Assembly (NCBI GenBank): GCA_965214875.1
Contig: OZ243980.1
Location: 3,162,001 to 3,226,000, forward strand
Direction: 5' to 3'
Source: CBDAUN01 sp965214875
Lineage (GTDB): Bacteria > Pseudomonadota > Gammaproteobacteria > Arenicellales > JAJDZL01
Length of the DNA: 64,000 bases
Positions within the stretch are counted from its first letter, which is position 1. Every line of letters starts with the position of its first letter. Positions 44,927-54,191 of this stretch are shown piece by piece. Both the position numbers and the translations under genes were made by a program. A model generated the notes under the pieces. That model saw only the letters and a list, made by a program, of their open reading frames with translations. It did no database searches and was not told the DNA's origin.

Positions 44927-45109
44927 GGATCCAAATAAGGCTTGCACACTCGATTTTCCTTCAACTTCAATTTGGATGAGCGGGGCGATTACAAGCGCTG
45001 CTTGGAGTTTTCCCGGAACCGTCAAATCCCAACTGGAATCACCGACGAAGCGAAACTCGCACAATGCCTTTTCTATCGGAGGGGGTCGATAGCGTCTTCT
45101 TTCCTTCAT
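44915..45109 (-). pseudogene. Truncated TIGR04255-family N-terminus
   Basis: On the minus strand a 64-codon frame begins with a segment reading RRRYRPPPIEKALCEFRF followed by WDLTVPGKL, matching the conserved N-terminus of TIGR04255 proteins (about 250 residues, function unknown). After about 40 residues the similarity ends and the frame stops at 44915, overlapping the Uma2 gene's 3' end by 12 bp. It looks like a deletion relic. Confidence 0.5.
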
Positions 45110-45395
45110 TCATTTCCCCTCATTTAGATTTTGAGCGGTATGCAAGACAATAGATATAGGCAGATTCAGCTGGTCGAATTCGAAAATATCTATTAACCAT
45201 CATTCACACCGACAGGTGCTTCGAATGTTCCAACCCGAGTTCACACCACAATTTCCCATGTGGGAATACAGCATAGCACAGGCTCAACTCTCTCCACAAA
45301 ATTCGCATCGGTGAGAAGTTATAATTGGCTTTCCCTCCCGCACGCCGATCAAGCAAGGCATCCGGGGCATTTAAACGAGGCGGATTCTCAATATT

Positions 45396-47288
45396 GTGGC
45401 TCAAAACTACACTGCTTCCGAGATAGAAGTACTCACTGGTCTGGAGCCGGTTCGCCGCCGGCCCGGCATGTATACGCAAACTGAGCGTCCCAACCATTTG
45501 GCGCAGGAAATCATCGACAATAGCGTTGACGAAGTCATCGCCGGGTACGCGGATGAGATCCGTGTTGCGCTCCACGACGATGCTTCACTCAGCGTCGCTG
45601 ACAACGGGCGCGGCATGCCGGTCGATACGCACCACGAAGAGCAATTGCCGGGCATCGAGGTCATCATGACGCGCCTTCATGCCGGAGCCAAGTTCTCATC
45701 GCGAACCTATCTTCAATCTGGCGGTCTGCACGGAGTCGGCGTTTCGGTCGTCAATGCGCTGTCCCGCCGAGTGGAAGTTGAGGTCAAGCGAAACGGCATC
45801 ATCCACTTCATGGAATTTGCAAATGGCGAGACAATCGGCGGCCTTCAGCGCCGCGGCTCAGTCAGAAAATCAGATACCGGCACATTCGTGCGCTTCTGGC
45901 CGGACGAGCAGTTTTTCGATACAAAGCAATTCGACGTGGCTCAGCTGAAGCGTATTCTTCTTGCCAAAGCGGTACTATGCCCTGGCTTGAAACTGAGCTT
46001 CACCGATGAGGACACGCCTGTCAACGATGAGCAGTGGCATTTTGAAGACGGACTTGGAGACTATCTGGCCAACCAGATCGGCGATGCCGAATGCCTGCCC
46101 AATGAGCCGATCATTATTCACAAGGCTGCGGAAGATTCACAAGTGGACTGGGTGGTTGCCTGGACAGCTGAGCCAGGACGAAACACCGTCACCGAAAGCT
46201 ATGTAAACTTGATTCCGACGGCCTTCGGCGGCACTCACGTCAACGGACTTAGGACAGGCATGACCGATGCAATGCGGGAATTCTGCGAATTCAGGAATCT
46301 TCTGCCTCGAGGCTTGCGAATCTCTGCAGAGGACGTTTGGCGGCACTGCAACTATGTTCTTTCCGTGCGCATGGGCGACCCGCAATTCACCGGACAAACC
46401 AAAGATCGCCTAACCTCTAGAGATATCGGCAAAACAGTCAGTACGCTTGCAAAGGATGCCTTTAGCCTGTGGCTGAATCAGCACGTTCACGATGCGGAGC
46501 AAATTGCCAGCATCTGCATCGAGAATGCGCGCGTCCGGCAACGATCTAGTCAGCAAACCGCGCGTCGCAAGGTCGGCAGCGGCCCTGCTCTGCCAGGAAA
46601 GCTGGTCGATTGCGCAAGCACATCAACCGATTCGACTGAGCTGTTTCTCGTCGAGGGCGACTCGGCGGGAGGCAGCGCCAAGCAGGCGCGTAATCGGGAA
46701 TTCCAAGCGATTCTGCCGCTTCGCGGCAAAATTTTGAACACTTGGGAGATCCGAACAGAAGAAGTGCTCTCGTCAAAAGAGATTCACGATATCGCAGTTG
46801 CCATCGGAGTCGATCCAGGATCGAGCAGTGCCGCCGGTCTGCGCTATGGCAAGATATGCATTCTTGCAGATGCCGACCCGGACGGCGCTCATATCGCCAC
46901 GCTGCTGTGCGCCCTATTCTTGAAGCACTTTCGCGCACTGGTCGAGTCAAAGCGGATCTACATCGCGATGCCTCCGCTTTATCGCATTGATGTGGGCAAG
47001 CGGGTGTACTATGCGCTCGACGATCGCGAGCTCGAAGACTTGACGGGAAACATTCGAGGCGAGAAGCCGAAAGCGAAGATTTCTGTGCAACGGTTCAAAG
47101 GATTAGGGGAAATGAACCCCAAGCAGCTCAAGGAAACGACAATGCATCCCGAGTCGCGCCGGCTCATTCAGCTACGGCTGGAAAATGAGGACAGTTCGAT
47201 AGCGACGATGGAAATGCTGCTGGCGAAGAAAAATGCGACAAAACGCAAGGAATGGCTCTCGCGCGACGGCAACCAGGCTCAGCTGTAG
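45396..47288 (+). CDS. parE: DNA topoisomerase IV subunit B
   Basis: A 630-residue ATPase subunit of topoisomerase IV, which decatenates daughter chromosomes. GHKL ATPase motifs: EIIDNSVDE (Asn42), DNGRGMP, GLHGVGVSVVNALS. TOPRIM: LFLVEGDSAGGSAKQARNREFQ and LADADPDGAHI. The start is GTG 45396 with GAGG upstream; the 470 bp before it contains the TIGR04255 relic and no other gene. parC follows 45 bp downstream. Confidence 0.97.
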   Translation: MAQNYTASEIEVLTGLEPVRRRPGMYTQTERPNHLAQEIIDNSVDEVIAGYADEIRVALHDDASLSVADNGRGMPVDTHHEEQLPGIEVIMTRLHAGAKFSSRTYLQSGGLHGVGVSVVNALSRRVEVEVKRNGIIHFMEFANGETIGGLQRRGSVRKSDTGTFVRFWPDEQFFDTKQFDVAQLKRILLAKAVLCPGLKLSFTDEDTPVNDEQWHFEDGLGDYLANQIGDAECLPNEPIIIHKAAEDSQVDWVVAWTAEPGRNTVTESYVNLIPTAFGGTHVNGLRTGMTDAMREFCEFRNLLPRGLRISAEDVWRHCNYVLSVRMGDPQFTGQTKDRLTSRDIGKTVSTLAKDAFSLWLNQHVHDAEQIASICIENARVRQRSSQQTARRKVGSGPALPGKLVDCASTSTDSTELFLVEGDSAGGSAKQARNREFQAILPLRGKILNTWEIRTEEVLSSKEIHDIAVAIGVDPGSSSAAGLRYGKICILADADPDGAHIATLLCALFLKHFRALVESKRIYIAMPPLYRIDVGKRVYYALDDRELEDLTGNIRGEKPKAKISVQRFKGLGEMNPKQLKETTMHPESRRLIQLRLENEDSSIATMEMLLAKKNATKRKEWLSRDGNQAQL

Positions 47289-47333
47289 CATGTCGTCAAA
47301 GTAGAAGCAGCAAGCATTAGCCAGCACCTGATC

Positions 47334-49604
47334 ATGCCCAACCAAGAGCAACTGACGCTTGAGCTTTTCGCTTCCAGCGAACTCGAGCACCAGTCTCTCG
47401 CAAAGTTCGCCCAAGAAGCGTACTTGAACTACTCGATGTACGTGATTTTGGATCGGGCGTTGCCGCACATCTCAGACGGACTCAAGCCGGTTCAGCGTAG
47501 AATCATCTATGCCATGTCAGAGCTTGGCTTGTCAGCGACCGCCAAATTCAAAAAATCGGCAAGAACCGTGGGCGATGTGATCGGAAAGTTTCACCCGCAT
47601 GGCGACAGTGCCGCCTATGAGGCAATGGTGCTCATGGCGCAACCGTTTTCCTACAGATATCCGATCATCGACGGACAAGGCAACTGGGGCTCCTCTGATG
47701 ATCCCAAGTCGTTTGCAGCAATGCGCTACACCGAATGCCGCTTCACGCCCTATTCCGACGTTCTGCTAGCCGAATTGTCCCAAGGCACAACCCAATGGGT
47801 ACCGAACTTTGACGGCACACTGACTGAGCCGCGACACCTGCCAGCGCAGCTGCCCAATGTTCTGCTTAACGGTTCATCCGGAATCGCGGTGGGCATGGCA
47901 ACCAGCATCCCGCCGCACAATATTCAGGAAATTGCGGATGCATGCATCGAGCTGATCCGAAATCCGCATATTTCAACCAAGGAGCTATGCAAGATTGTTC
48001 CGGCACCGGATTACCCCGGCGGTGCCGACATCATTACGCCGCTTGATGACCTGGCAACGATATACGAAACTGGTTCTGGTTCCGTTCGTCAAAGAGCCGC
48101 ATGGTCTCGACAAGGCACCTCTTTGGTCGTGAGCAACCTGCCTCATCAGGTTTCAGGCTCCAAAGTAATCGAGCAAATCGCCACCCAGATGCTCGCAAAG
48201 AAGCTGCCTATGGTGACCGATGTCCGTGACGAGTCCGACGAAGACAATCCGACTCGAATCGTCATCGAATTGCGCAGCAATCGTATTGATGCAGAATCGC
48301 TGATGGGACACCTGTTCGCGACTACTGAGCTGGAAAAGAGTCAGCAAGTCAACATGAACATGATCGGCCTGGACGGACGCCCATCGATCTACGGCTTGAG
48401 GAATTTGCTTAGGGAGTGGCTCGCATTTCGGAGCGATACGGTTCGCAAGCGCTTGCAAAGCCGCCGCGACGCGGTCATCGATCGTCTGCACATTCTGGAT
48501 GGGTTGACCATCGTCTTTTTGAATTTGGACGAAGTGATTCTGATCATTCGCACGGAAGACCGCCCCAAAGAGGAGCTCATGCGCAGGTTCGATCTCAGTG
48601 AGCGGCAAGCGGATGCGACTTTGGAGATCAGGCTGCGCCAGCTTGCCAAGCTCGAAGAGATCAAGCTTCGCGAAGAGCAGTTCGCGCTTCGCAAGGAACG
48701 AGACGAGATTGGCGGAATTCTTGAATCGAAACGTCGATTCAACCGGCTGATCCGCGAAGAAATCGCGACGCAAGCAGCGAAGCATTCAGACGCTAGACGA
48801 TGCATGATCACTACAGCGGCTTCATCGGCGAGAGCCTTCAGCACCGAAGAACTCGCTCCTTCGGAACCGGTCACGGTCATCTTGTCCCGCATGGGCTGGA
48901 TACGGGCGGCTAAAGGTCACGACATCGATCCGGATTCCCTTAACTACCGTGAAGGAGACGACTGCCTGGCATCGGCTAAGGGCAAGTCCAATGATCTTTT
49001 GATCTGCATGGATTCCCAAGGGCGCGCCTATACAGTCGCCGCATCCAGCCTGCCATCGGCACGCACGATTGGAGAACCGCTGTCGAGCATGGTTTCAGCG
49101 CCATCGAGCACCGTCGAATTCACAGGCATCGTGCTGGCGCGCGCCGAAGACTATTTGCTAGCATCGACCAATCAGGGAAGGGGCTTCATCATCCAGGCCA
49201 AGGATGCAGTGTCAAAAAAGCGCGCTGGAAAGGCGCTGTTGAACGTTGGGGCCGACAGTCGGCCTCTTCCGATTCGCAAGTTTTCAAACTTGGAAGACAA
49301 GATTATGGTGTTAACCAGCTCCGGCCATCTGCTGGCCTACAAGGCAGGCGACATACCGATACTAGCCAATGGAGGAACCGGCGTTCAGCTGATTCGGATT
49401 CCTGCAAAAGCGCGTCAATCCGGTGAGTGCGTTGATCACGTCAATGCATTCTCAATCAAAGACAAGGTCAGATTGAATAGCGGGAAGCGGCACAAGATTC
49501 TGTCGAATCGAGATTTCGAACCCTACTGCGGAGAGCGAACCACGAGAGGAACCTTGCTCCCGAAGGGATTCCGAAGTGTTCAGCGCACGGCAGTTGAAAC
49601 TTGA
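47334..49604 (+). CDS. parC: DNA topoisomerase IV subunit A
   Basis: A 756-residue DNA-cleaving subunit with the catalytic Tyr132 in AAMRYTECRFTPYS and helix motif KFHPHGDSAAYEAMVLMAQ. At the quinolone-resistance positions (E. coli Ser80 and Glu84) it has Ser92 and Glu96, the wild-type residues. The C-terminal domain has ParC-type blade repeats. Its TGA stop at 49602-49604 lies only five bases before a cassette terminus. Confidence 0.97.
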   Translation: MPNQEQLTLELFASSELEHQSLAKFAQEAYLNYSMYVILDRALPHISDGLKPVQRRIIYAMSELGLSATAKFKKSARTVGDVIGKFHPHGDSAAYEAMVLMAQPFSYRYPIIDGQGNWGSSDDPKSFAAMRYTECRFTPYSDVLLAELSQGTTQWVPNFDGTLTEPRHLPAQLPNVLLNGSSGIAVGMATSIPPHNIQEIADACIELIRNPHISTKELCKIVPAPDYPGGADIITPLDDLATIYETGSGSVRQRAAWSRQGTSLVVSNLPHQVSGSKVIEQIATQMLAKKLPMVTDVRDESDEDNPTRIVIELRSNRIDAESLMGHLFATTELEKSQQVNMNMIGLDGRPSIYGLRNLLREWLAFRSDTVRKRLQSRRDAVIDRLHILDGLTIVFLNLDEVILIIRTEDRPKEELMRRFDLSERQADATLEIRLRQLAKLEEIKLREEQFALRKERDEIGGILESKRRFNRLIREEIATQAAKHSDARRCMITTAASSARAFSTEELAPSEPVTVILSRMGWIRAAKGHDIDPDSLNYREGDDCLASAKGKSNDLLICMDSQGRAYTVAASSLPSARTIGEPLSSMVSAPSSTVEFTGIVLARAEDYLLASTNQGRGFIIQAKDAVSKKRAGKALLNVGADSRPLPIRKFSNLEDKIMVLTSSGHLLAYKAGDIPILANGGTGVQLIRIPAKARQSGECVDHVNAFSIKDKVRLNSGKRHKILSNRDFEPYCGERTTRGTLLPKGFRSVQRTAVET

Positions 49605-49653
49605 TCTGCGGTAGTGTCTCAGTTTGAAAATGGCAATGCATGATTGAACAAAA

Positions 49654-49671
49654 GGCGGCCCGCAGGCCGCC
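49654..49671 (-). terminator. Hairpin terminator of cassette D gene
   Basis: Stem GGCGGCC/GGCCGCC, loop CGCA, followed on the minus strand by TTTTG. Equivalent to the hairpin at 8544-8563. Confidence 0.7.
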
Positions 49672-49737
49672 TCCTGCCTTGGGTCTATGGCTTTCTGGAC
49701 GGGTCCGGAAGCCGCGCGGCCGGCGCCTCCGGCGCCG

Positions 49738-50182
49738 TCAGTTGGTCGTGCAGCCCACTCTGGTTCTCCAGGTGGGGTCCATCATATATTCGTAGCCGTC
49801 TTCGGAATCCGTGCGCGCCCAGCTGCCCGACGAGTTCCTGGCTCCGCAGAAGCAAGCCAGGATCTGATTCCGGTCCTTGCTGAAGGCGTAGCACCCGCTT
49901 GACCACGGATCGCCGGGACCGTCGCCGCCGCGACCCGAGCCAAGGGGGATCTCCAGATCGGCCGCGGTCTTGAAGCACAACCTGGAGAAGGGACTTGAAT
50001 GACTCCTGTTGTTGGCAGTTGTATAAACAATGGCAACATAGTGCCTATTCTGTTTCAGGCCTCTGAAAGTTCGGGTACTCGCAGGTAGGTTAGCGTCCGT
50101 GGCAATCTGTCCGAGGCTTTGGGGAGAAACGGGCGATGATGCTGGTCGATTTTCCATCACCGCTATAAAAATTGGAAGAGGA
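49738..50182 (-). pseudogene. Cassette D: FN3-like Cys-rich exported protein, N-terminus missing
   Basis: The frame is open to the IS481 junction at 50183, so the signal peptide and any poly-C tract are gone. The remaining 140 or so residues contain an FN3-like strand region (FRGLKQNRHYVAIVYTT) and a C-terminal module SSGCYAFSKDRNQILACFCG that closely resembles the one in cassette E (GGCYAFGGDRAAITACLCG), including CxCGARN and the closing WRT-GCT-N. Not expressible as a secreted protein in this state. Confidence 0.65.
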
Positions 50183-50191
50183 TGTACTGGT

Positions 50192-51229
50192 TCAATACAT
50201 ATGAGACTTTTTAGGCGGCAAGTGCGCCTTGGTCGAAGTTTTCATTATACGCCTGCATGGGCGTTGTTTGCCCGAGCGCCTGATGCGGGCGGTAGGCGTT
50301 GCAGAGCGCTCGAATTTGGCCAGTTCGACGTTCAGGGCGCCGACGCTCAGCTCGCCGGCGTAGAACTGGTGGAACTCGTAGCGGCCGGCCGCGTTGGCGC
50401 GCTCGACGCAGCCGCTGTATTTGGGGCTTCTGGGCGGCAGCACGAACAGGGCGATGCCGCGCTGCTGGCAGGCGGTCTCGAACTCGGCCGCGGACTCGCT
50501 GCCGCCATCGACCTGCACCGACTCGATATTGAACGGCGACTGGCGGATCAGATGGTCCAGGAACTTCGAGGCGCAGGCGGCGGTGGCGCGCGAGTAGGCG
50601 CGCATGTAGCACAGCTTGGAGACCGGGCACACCGCCTTGAATTCCTTGACGCAGAAGCCGGCCTCGATGGCGACGCCCGTATGGTCGATCTGCACCATCT
50701 GGCCGGGCTTTCGCCCGCGGTCGCCGTAGCGCCGGCGCTGGGCGTGGCGGTCGAACTTGCGTCGCCGCTTGGGTTTCACGCGCCCGTAATGGAACGCGAC
50801 GGGCTGGGCCCGGCCGGTGCGGACCAGGCGGGCGATCATGCGCCCGGTGGCGGACTCGCTGGGCGCGAAGCCGCGCTCGCGCGCCAGCACGGCGCGGATC
50901 TTGGCGCGCCCCCGCAGCGGGAAGCGCTGCCGCGCCTGGCGCACCAGCTCGAGCTCGGCGGCGGTCCACTGGCGCTGCCGCACCCGATGCGGGCGGCGGC
51001 AGCGGTCGGCCAGGGCGCGGACGCCCTGCTCGCGCAGGCGCCGCTTCCAGCGGTAGAGCGTCGCCCGGGAGCAGCCGATCGCCTTCAGGGCGGTCGCCTC
51101 GGTCGCGCCCTCGAGGCGCAGCTGGTCGAACAGCGCGAGATTGTCGAAGCGCTCGGCGGCCTGCGGCGAAAGTTCGTCGCGGATCGCGTCGAGGCGACAG
51201 AATTTGCGGTGCGGATATTTGATTTGCAT
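50192..51229 (-). pseudogene. IS481-like transposase, C-terminal frameshift
   Basis: A 345-codon frame. N-terminal helix-turn-helix region (ATALKAIGCSRATLYRWKRR, about 44-63), a second HTH/linker, then the integrase core with QIDHTGVAIEAG (first Asp), VQVDGGSESAAEFE (second Asp) and SPKYSGCVERANAAGR (Glu, about 35 residues on). After VELAKFER the frame differs from the other copies (FYNDYRPHQALGQRTP, NENFNQSALAA): the plus strand reads CAGAGCGC where other copies have CAGAGGCGC or TAGAAGCGC, a one-base loss. The last about 35 residues are therefore replaced, and the protein is probably inactive. Confidence 0.75.
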
Positions 51230-51298
51230 AGCGCTATCTCCCGCCTTTCGGCTGTTGGATGAATGTCAAGCACTATGCTACCTCAAAATTTTTCGCGC

Positions 51299-51343
51299 GC
51301 CCGCCTCCTCCCTTCGGACTACGTCCTTCGGGAGGAGGCGGGC
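51299..51343. repeat. Subterminal hairpin of IS481-like element (copy at 51.3 kb)
   Basis: Arms GCCCGCCTCCTCCC and GGGAGGAGGCGGGC pair perfectly (14 bp) around TTCGGACTACGTCCTTC, which itself can pair GGAC/GTCC. It lies between the left terminus and the transposase ATG. Confidence 0.8.
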
Positions 51344-51370
51344 GGTCTCACATGTATCTGAACCCGGACA

Positions 51371-52734
51371 CGGCTTCGCGAAGCGGCTTGGCGGCGCTCG
51401 CCGAGCTGATCCGCAAGCTGGGGCTCGACTCCCATTTCGAGCGGCTGATGCCGGAGCCGGGCAGCAGCCGCGGCTTGCGCCCGGGGGCGCAACCGGCGAC
51501 GTTCATGCTGATGATGCGCGAGGGCTCGCGGCATCCGGGCGCGGTGGCGCAGCTGCGCCACGGCGCGGACCGCCGGCTGCTTGCAGTCGCGCTGCACCAT
51601 CGGAAAAGGGCGGCCCTGGACATCGACGCGACCGCGGCGCTGCGAGAAGTCTTCGGCGGAGTTCACGTACAAGAAGAGCGGGGCTGCATGCCGATCGTCG
51701 GCCACATCGCCGAGACCGGCATGGCGGCGGGTGCGGAGTTTAGGGGCGGCTCGGTCTCGCCGAACGCGCGCAACTGCGAGTTCGTCCGCCAGTGCGAGCG
51801 CGCCCTGCCCAGGGGCGTCGCAGTGCATCGCGCCCGCATCGACGCGGCCGGCTACCAGGCGAGGATCATCAACCACTTCACGAGCCGGGGAATCGACTAC
51901 GCGGTCCGCGCCAGGCTCGACGCGAGCGTGGTCGAGCAGACCGGGGCGCTGGACGAGTCGCGGTGGCAGCCCTTCATCGAGCGCGACGGGACGGCGAGCC
52001 TGGCGCAGCAGACGGCGCGGTTCCTGCACTCGATGAACGGCACGCCCGAAGCGTTCGCGGCGGTGGTGCAGCGGCTTAGAAAATCCGGCCAGCAGGAGCT
52101 CGAGCCCGGCTGCCCGCAGGCCGGCGACACCCTGTCGCAGGGCGGCTGCATCTACCGGGCGCTGGCGACCAGCTTCTACCGGCGGAGCGACTCGCGGGCG
52201 GTCCGCTGATGCAGCCGCCGGGGCGACGACTCCGAAAACCGCATCCGCGAGCTTCGCAGCGGCTTCGGCGCGGCGCATCCCCCGTGCAGCGACTTCGCTG
52301 CCAACGCGCTGCATTCCGCGCTGCGCATGCTCGCGTTCAACCTGTTCGCGCCGATGCGCCAGGCGCTGGACGCGAGCTGCGAGTCGATGCGCATCGAGAC
52401 CTTTCGCCGCCGGCCCTGCTGCAGGGCGGGCAAGATCGCGCGCCATGCCCGAGGGCGGGCCTTGAAGCTGTGCGACGCCATCGGCATGATCCGGGCGACG
52501 GCCCTGGCGCCGGAAACGCAAAAAAAGCATCGCGCGCACGACAAAAAAATCGGTTGCATCCCGGCGCGTTGCGGACTGTCATTGATCTTTCGCCCCGGTT
52601 CCGCTCCTCCGCCCTTTTCGGCCGCGTCCCGCCCGCAAGCCCGCCCGGCATCGCCGCGGCGAACGCCAAAATCTCTCCGCGCCCCGGATTTCGGCAAAAT
52701 CCGCCCCAAAAAAATCTCTAACGCGGATTTTGGG
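51371..52734 (+). mobile_element. IS1380-like element, 5'-truncated copy
   Basis: Right terminus ACGCGGATTTTGGG at 52734 is identical to that at 2394. The 5' side is cut by the IS481 left end at 51370, so the left terminus is missing. The downstream side abuts an IS1634-like transposase that lacks its own N-terminus. Confidence 0.75.
51371..52734 (+). pseudogene. IS1380-like transposase, truncated, internal deletion and TGA
   Basis: Frame begins in SRSGLAALAELIRKLG. About 30 residues present in the 0.98-kb copy (from LREERPLLELLG to ALQLA) are deleted here between HPGAVAQLR and DRRLLAVALHH. The DDE region (GHIAETGM, SPNARNCEF, DAAGYQARIIN) runs to a TGA at 52207-52209, after which the same frame continues uninterrupted through NRIRELRSGFGAAH and MLAFNLFAPMRQ to the right terminus. 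The same TGA is present in the other copies. Confidence 0.75.
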
Positions 52735-53953
52735 GGTACTGGACCGTCTGGAGCCGCACCGTCGTGACTTTTTTGCGTTTTTGAAGGAGCGCTGGTGCCT
52801 GTTGTCTGGCGCACGTTACGAGGTCTTGCTGCATGACTTGACGAGTACCTGTTTCGAGAGTGATCCGCGGTTTACCGACAAGCGCCAGTTTGGCTACAGT
52901 CGGGATCAGCGTCCGGACTGTGTACAGGTGGTGATTGCCCTGATCGTGACGCCGGATGGTTTTCCGGTTGCGTATGAGGTGATGCCGGGAAACACCTCGG
53001 ACAAGACCACCTTGCTCGATTTCATGCGCAAGATTTAGGTGCAGCATGGCCGTTCGGAACGGGGCCGGGTGATGGACCGTGGAATCCCGAGCGAAGAAAC
53101 TCTGGAGGTGATGCGTGCTGATCCTTCGGGTATACATTATCTGGTTGGTACGCCCAAGGGACCTCCAGGCAAGCTGGAACAATCCTTTCTCAACCGACCC
53201 TGGCAGTCGGTTCGGGATTCGCTCCAGATCAAGCTGCATCCGGCAGAGGGAGGAGAGGAGGTGTACATCCTGGTGCGCAGTGAAGGGTGGATTCTCAAGG
53301 AGCGCAGCATGCGTCGCCGACGTTTGAAAAGACTCTGGAAACGTCTGCATGAGCTGCAGCAGCAAAGCAACAGCCGGGATCAACTGCAACGCAAGTTGGG
53401 TGCAGCCCGGAAAGAAGCCGGACGGGCCTGGCATCTGGTCGAGATCGAGGTTGCCCCGGAGGATGGCAAGCAACCGGGATTGTTCACGTTCCACTTGCGA
53501 CGGGAAAAGCTACGACAAACCATGCGGCGTGAAAGGCGTTATCTGTTATGTTCCAATCTCACCGATACCGACCCGGCCGAGTTGCGGAAACAGTACATGC
53601 AACTCTCGGAAGTGGAGCAGGCCTTCAAGGAACTCGAGCATGGCCTCTCGATTCGTCCGATCTGTCATCAGACTGAAAAACGCATTGAGGCACATGTCTT
53701 TGTGTCCTTCATCGCCTACTGTCTATAGGTGACCTTGAAGAATCTGGCCAAACGACAAGCCTCGGGGCTCACCTCTCGGGAGATCCTGGAGAAGTTCGCC
53801 GCGATGCAAATGGTGGATGTCCATCTGCCCACTTCTGACGGGCGATGTCTGGTCATGCCTCGTTATACACAACCCAATCAGGATCATCAGCTTCTGTTGC
53901 ATCTGCTTGATCTGAAATTACCCGATCAACCGCGACCCCGGTTTCAAATCTGA
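52735..53953 (+). pseudogene. IS1634-like transposase with two in-frame TAG codons, 5'-truncated
   Basis: One reading frame from VLDRLEPHRRDFFAFLKERW to a TGA at 53951-53953 is interrupted only by TAG at 53036-53038 (after LDFMRKI) and TAG at 53726-53728 (after FIAYCL). Otherwise it is colinear with IS1634-family transposases: TSTCFESDPRF, FPVAYEVMPGNTSDKTTLLD, VMDRGIPSEE, EVEQAFKELEHGLSIRPI. The N-terminal ~100 residues are missing because the IS1380-like element ends here. Inactive unless amber codons are read through. Confidence 0.8.
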
Positions 53954-54047
53954 CCTCCCACCACCTCTGCTTGAAATGGGTCGTTGTAGTGCCGACCTAT
54001 GAGGGTGCTATTGAATAAAATCAATGACTTGATTTTTCAATAATGGC

Positions 54048-54191
54048 TCACTTTCGAAGGATGGGTTAACCGCACGATGGGCTTCGACCACTGAAGTCAT
54101 GCTGGCGGGCAATTGGAAAACTAGTCGCGTGGTGGCGCACTATTCCGCCGGTGCCCGAGCTGAGCGGGGTGCGGTAGCGAAGTATTTGTAA
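54048..54191 (+). pseudogene. Phage/plasmid-type tyrosine recombinase, C-terminal relic
   Basis: The frame SLSKDGLTARWASTTEVMLA followed by GNWKTSRVVAHYSAGARAERGAVAKYL and TAA matches the last 45 or so residues of tyrosine integrases. The nucleophilic tyrosine sits in VAHYSAG and the preceding G-W/N-W-K-T-S motif is typical. The catalytic Arg and His boxes upstream are absent. It marks this stretch as the end of a former integrated element. Confidence 0.65.

Larger units (their letters stand above)
49610..50182 (-). mobile_element. Secreted-protein cassette D, 5' half lost to an IS481 junction
   Basis: Left terminal repeat GGTAGTGTCTCAGTTTGAAA begins at 49610 immediately after parC. It is followed by a hairpin terminator and a minus-strand gene, as in cassette A. 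The right part with signal peptide, tract, promoter and right repeat is missing: sequence changes at 50183 into an IS481-like element. No second copy of the expected 8-bp duplication (TGATCTGC) was found. Confidence 0.75.
50183..51370 (-). mobile_element. IS481-like element, longest copy (1188 bp)
   Basis: Right end TGTACTGGTTCAATACATAT at 50183; left end CATGTATCTGAACCCGGACA ending 51370. TGT...ACA ends, inverted repeats and a single rve-type transposase fit the IS481 group, although exact family placement needs a database comparison. It joins cassette D on one side and an IS1380-like copy on the other, without visible target duplication. Confidence 0.8.

Noticed and set aside
50211..50969. 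252-codon alternative frame in the IS481-like element
   Set aside because: Composition is Arg/Pro/Ala-rich and only its last 35 codons match the true transposase C-terminus; this is the frame entered after the one-base loss, not a separate gene.
52735..53953. Amber (TAG) recoding as a general feature of the genome
   Set aside because: TAG terminates several normal genes in the window (for example bamD, the LysM gene and the HNH gene), so reassignment is not supported.
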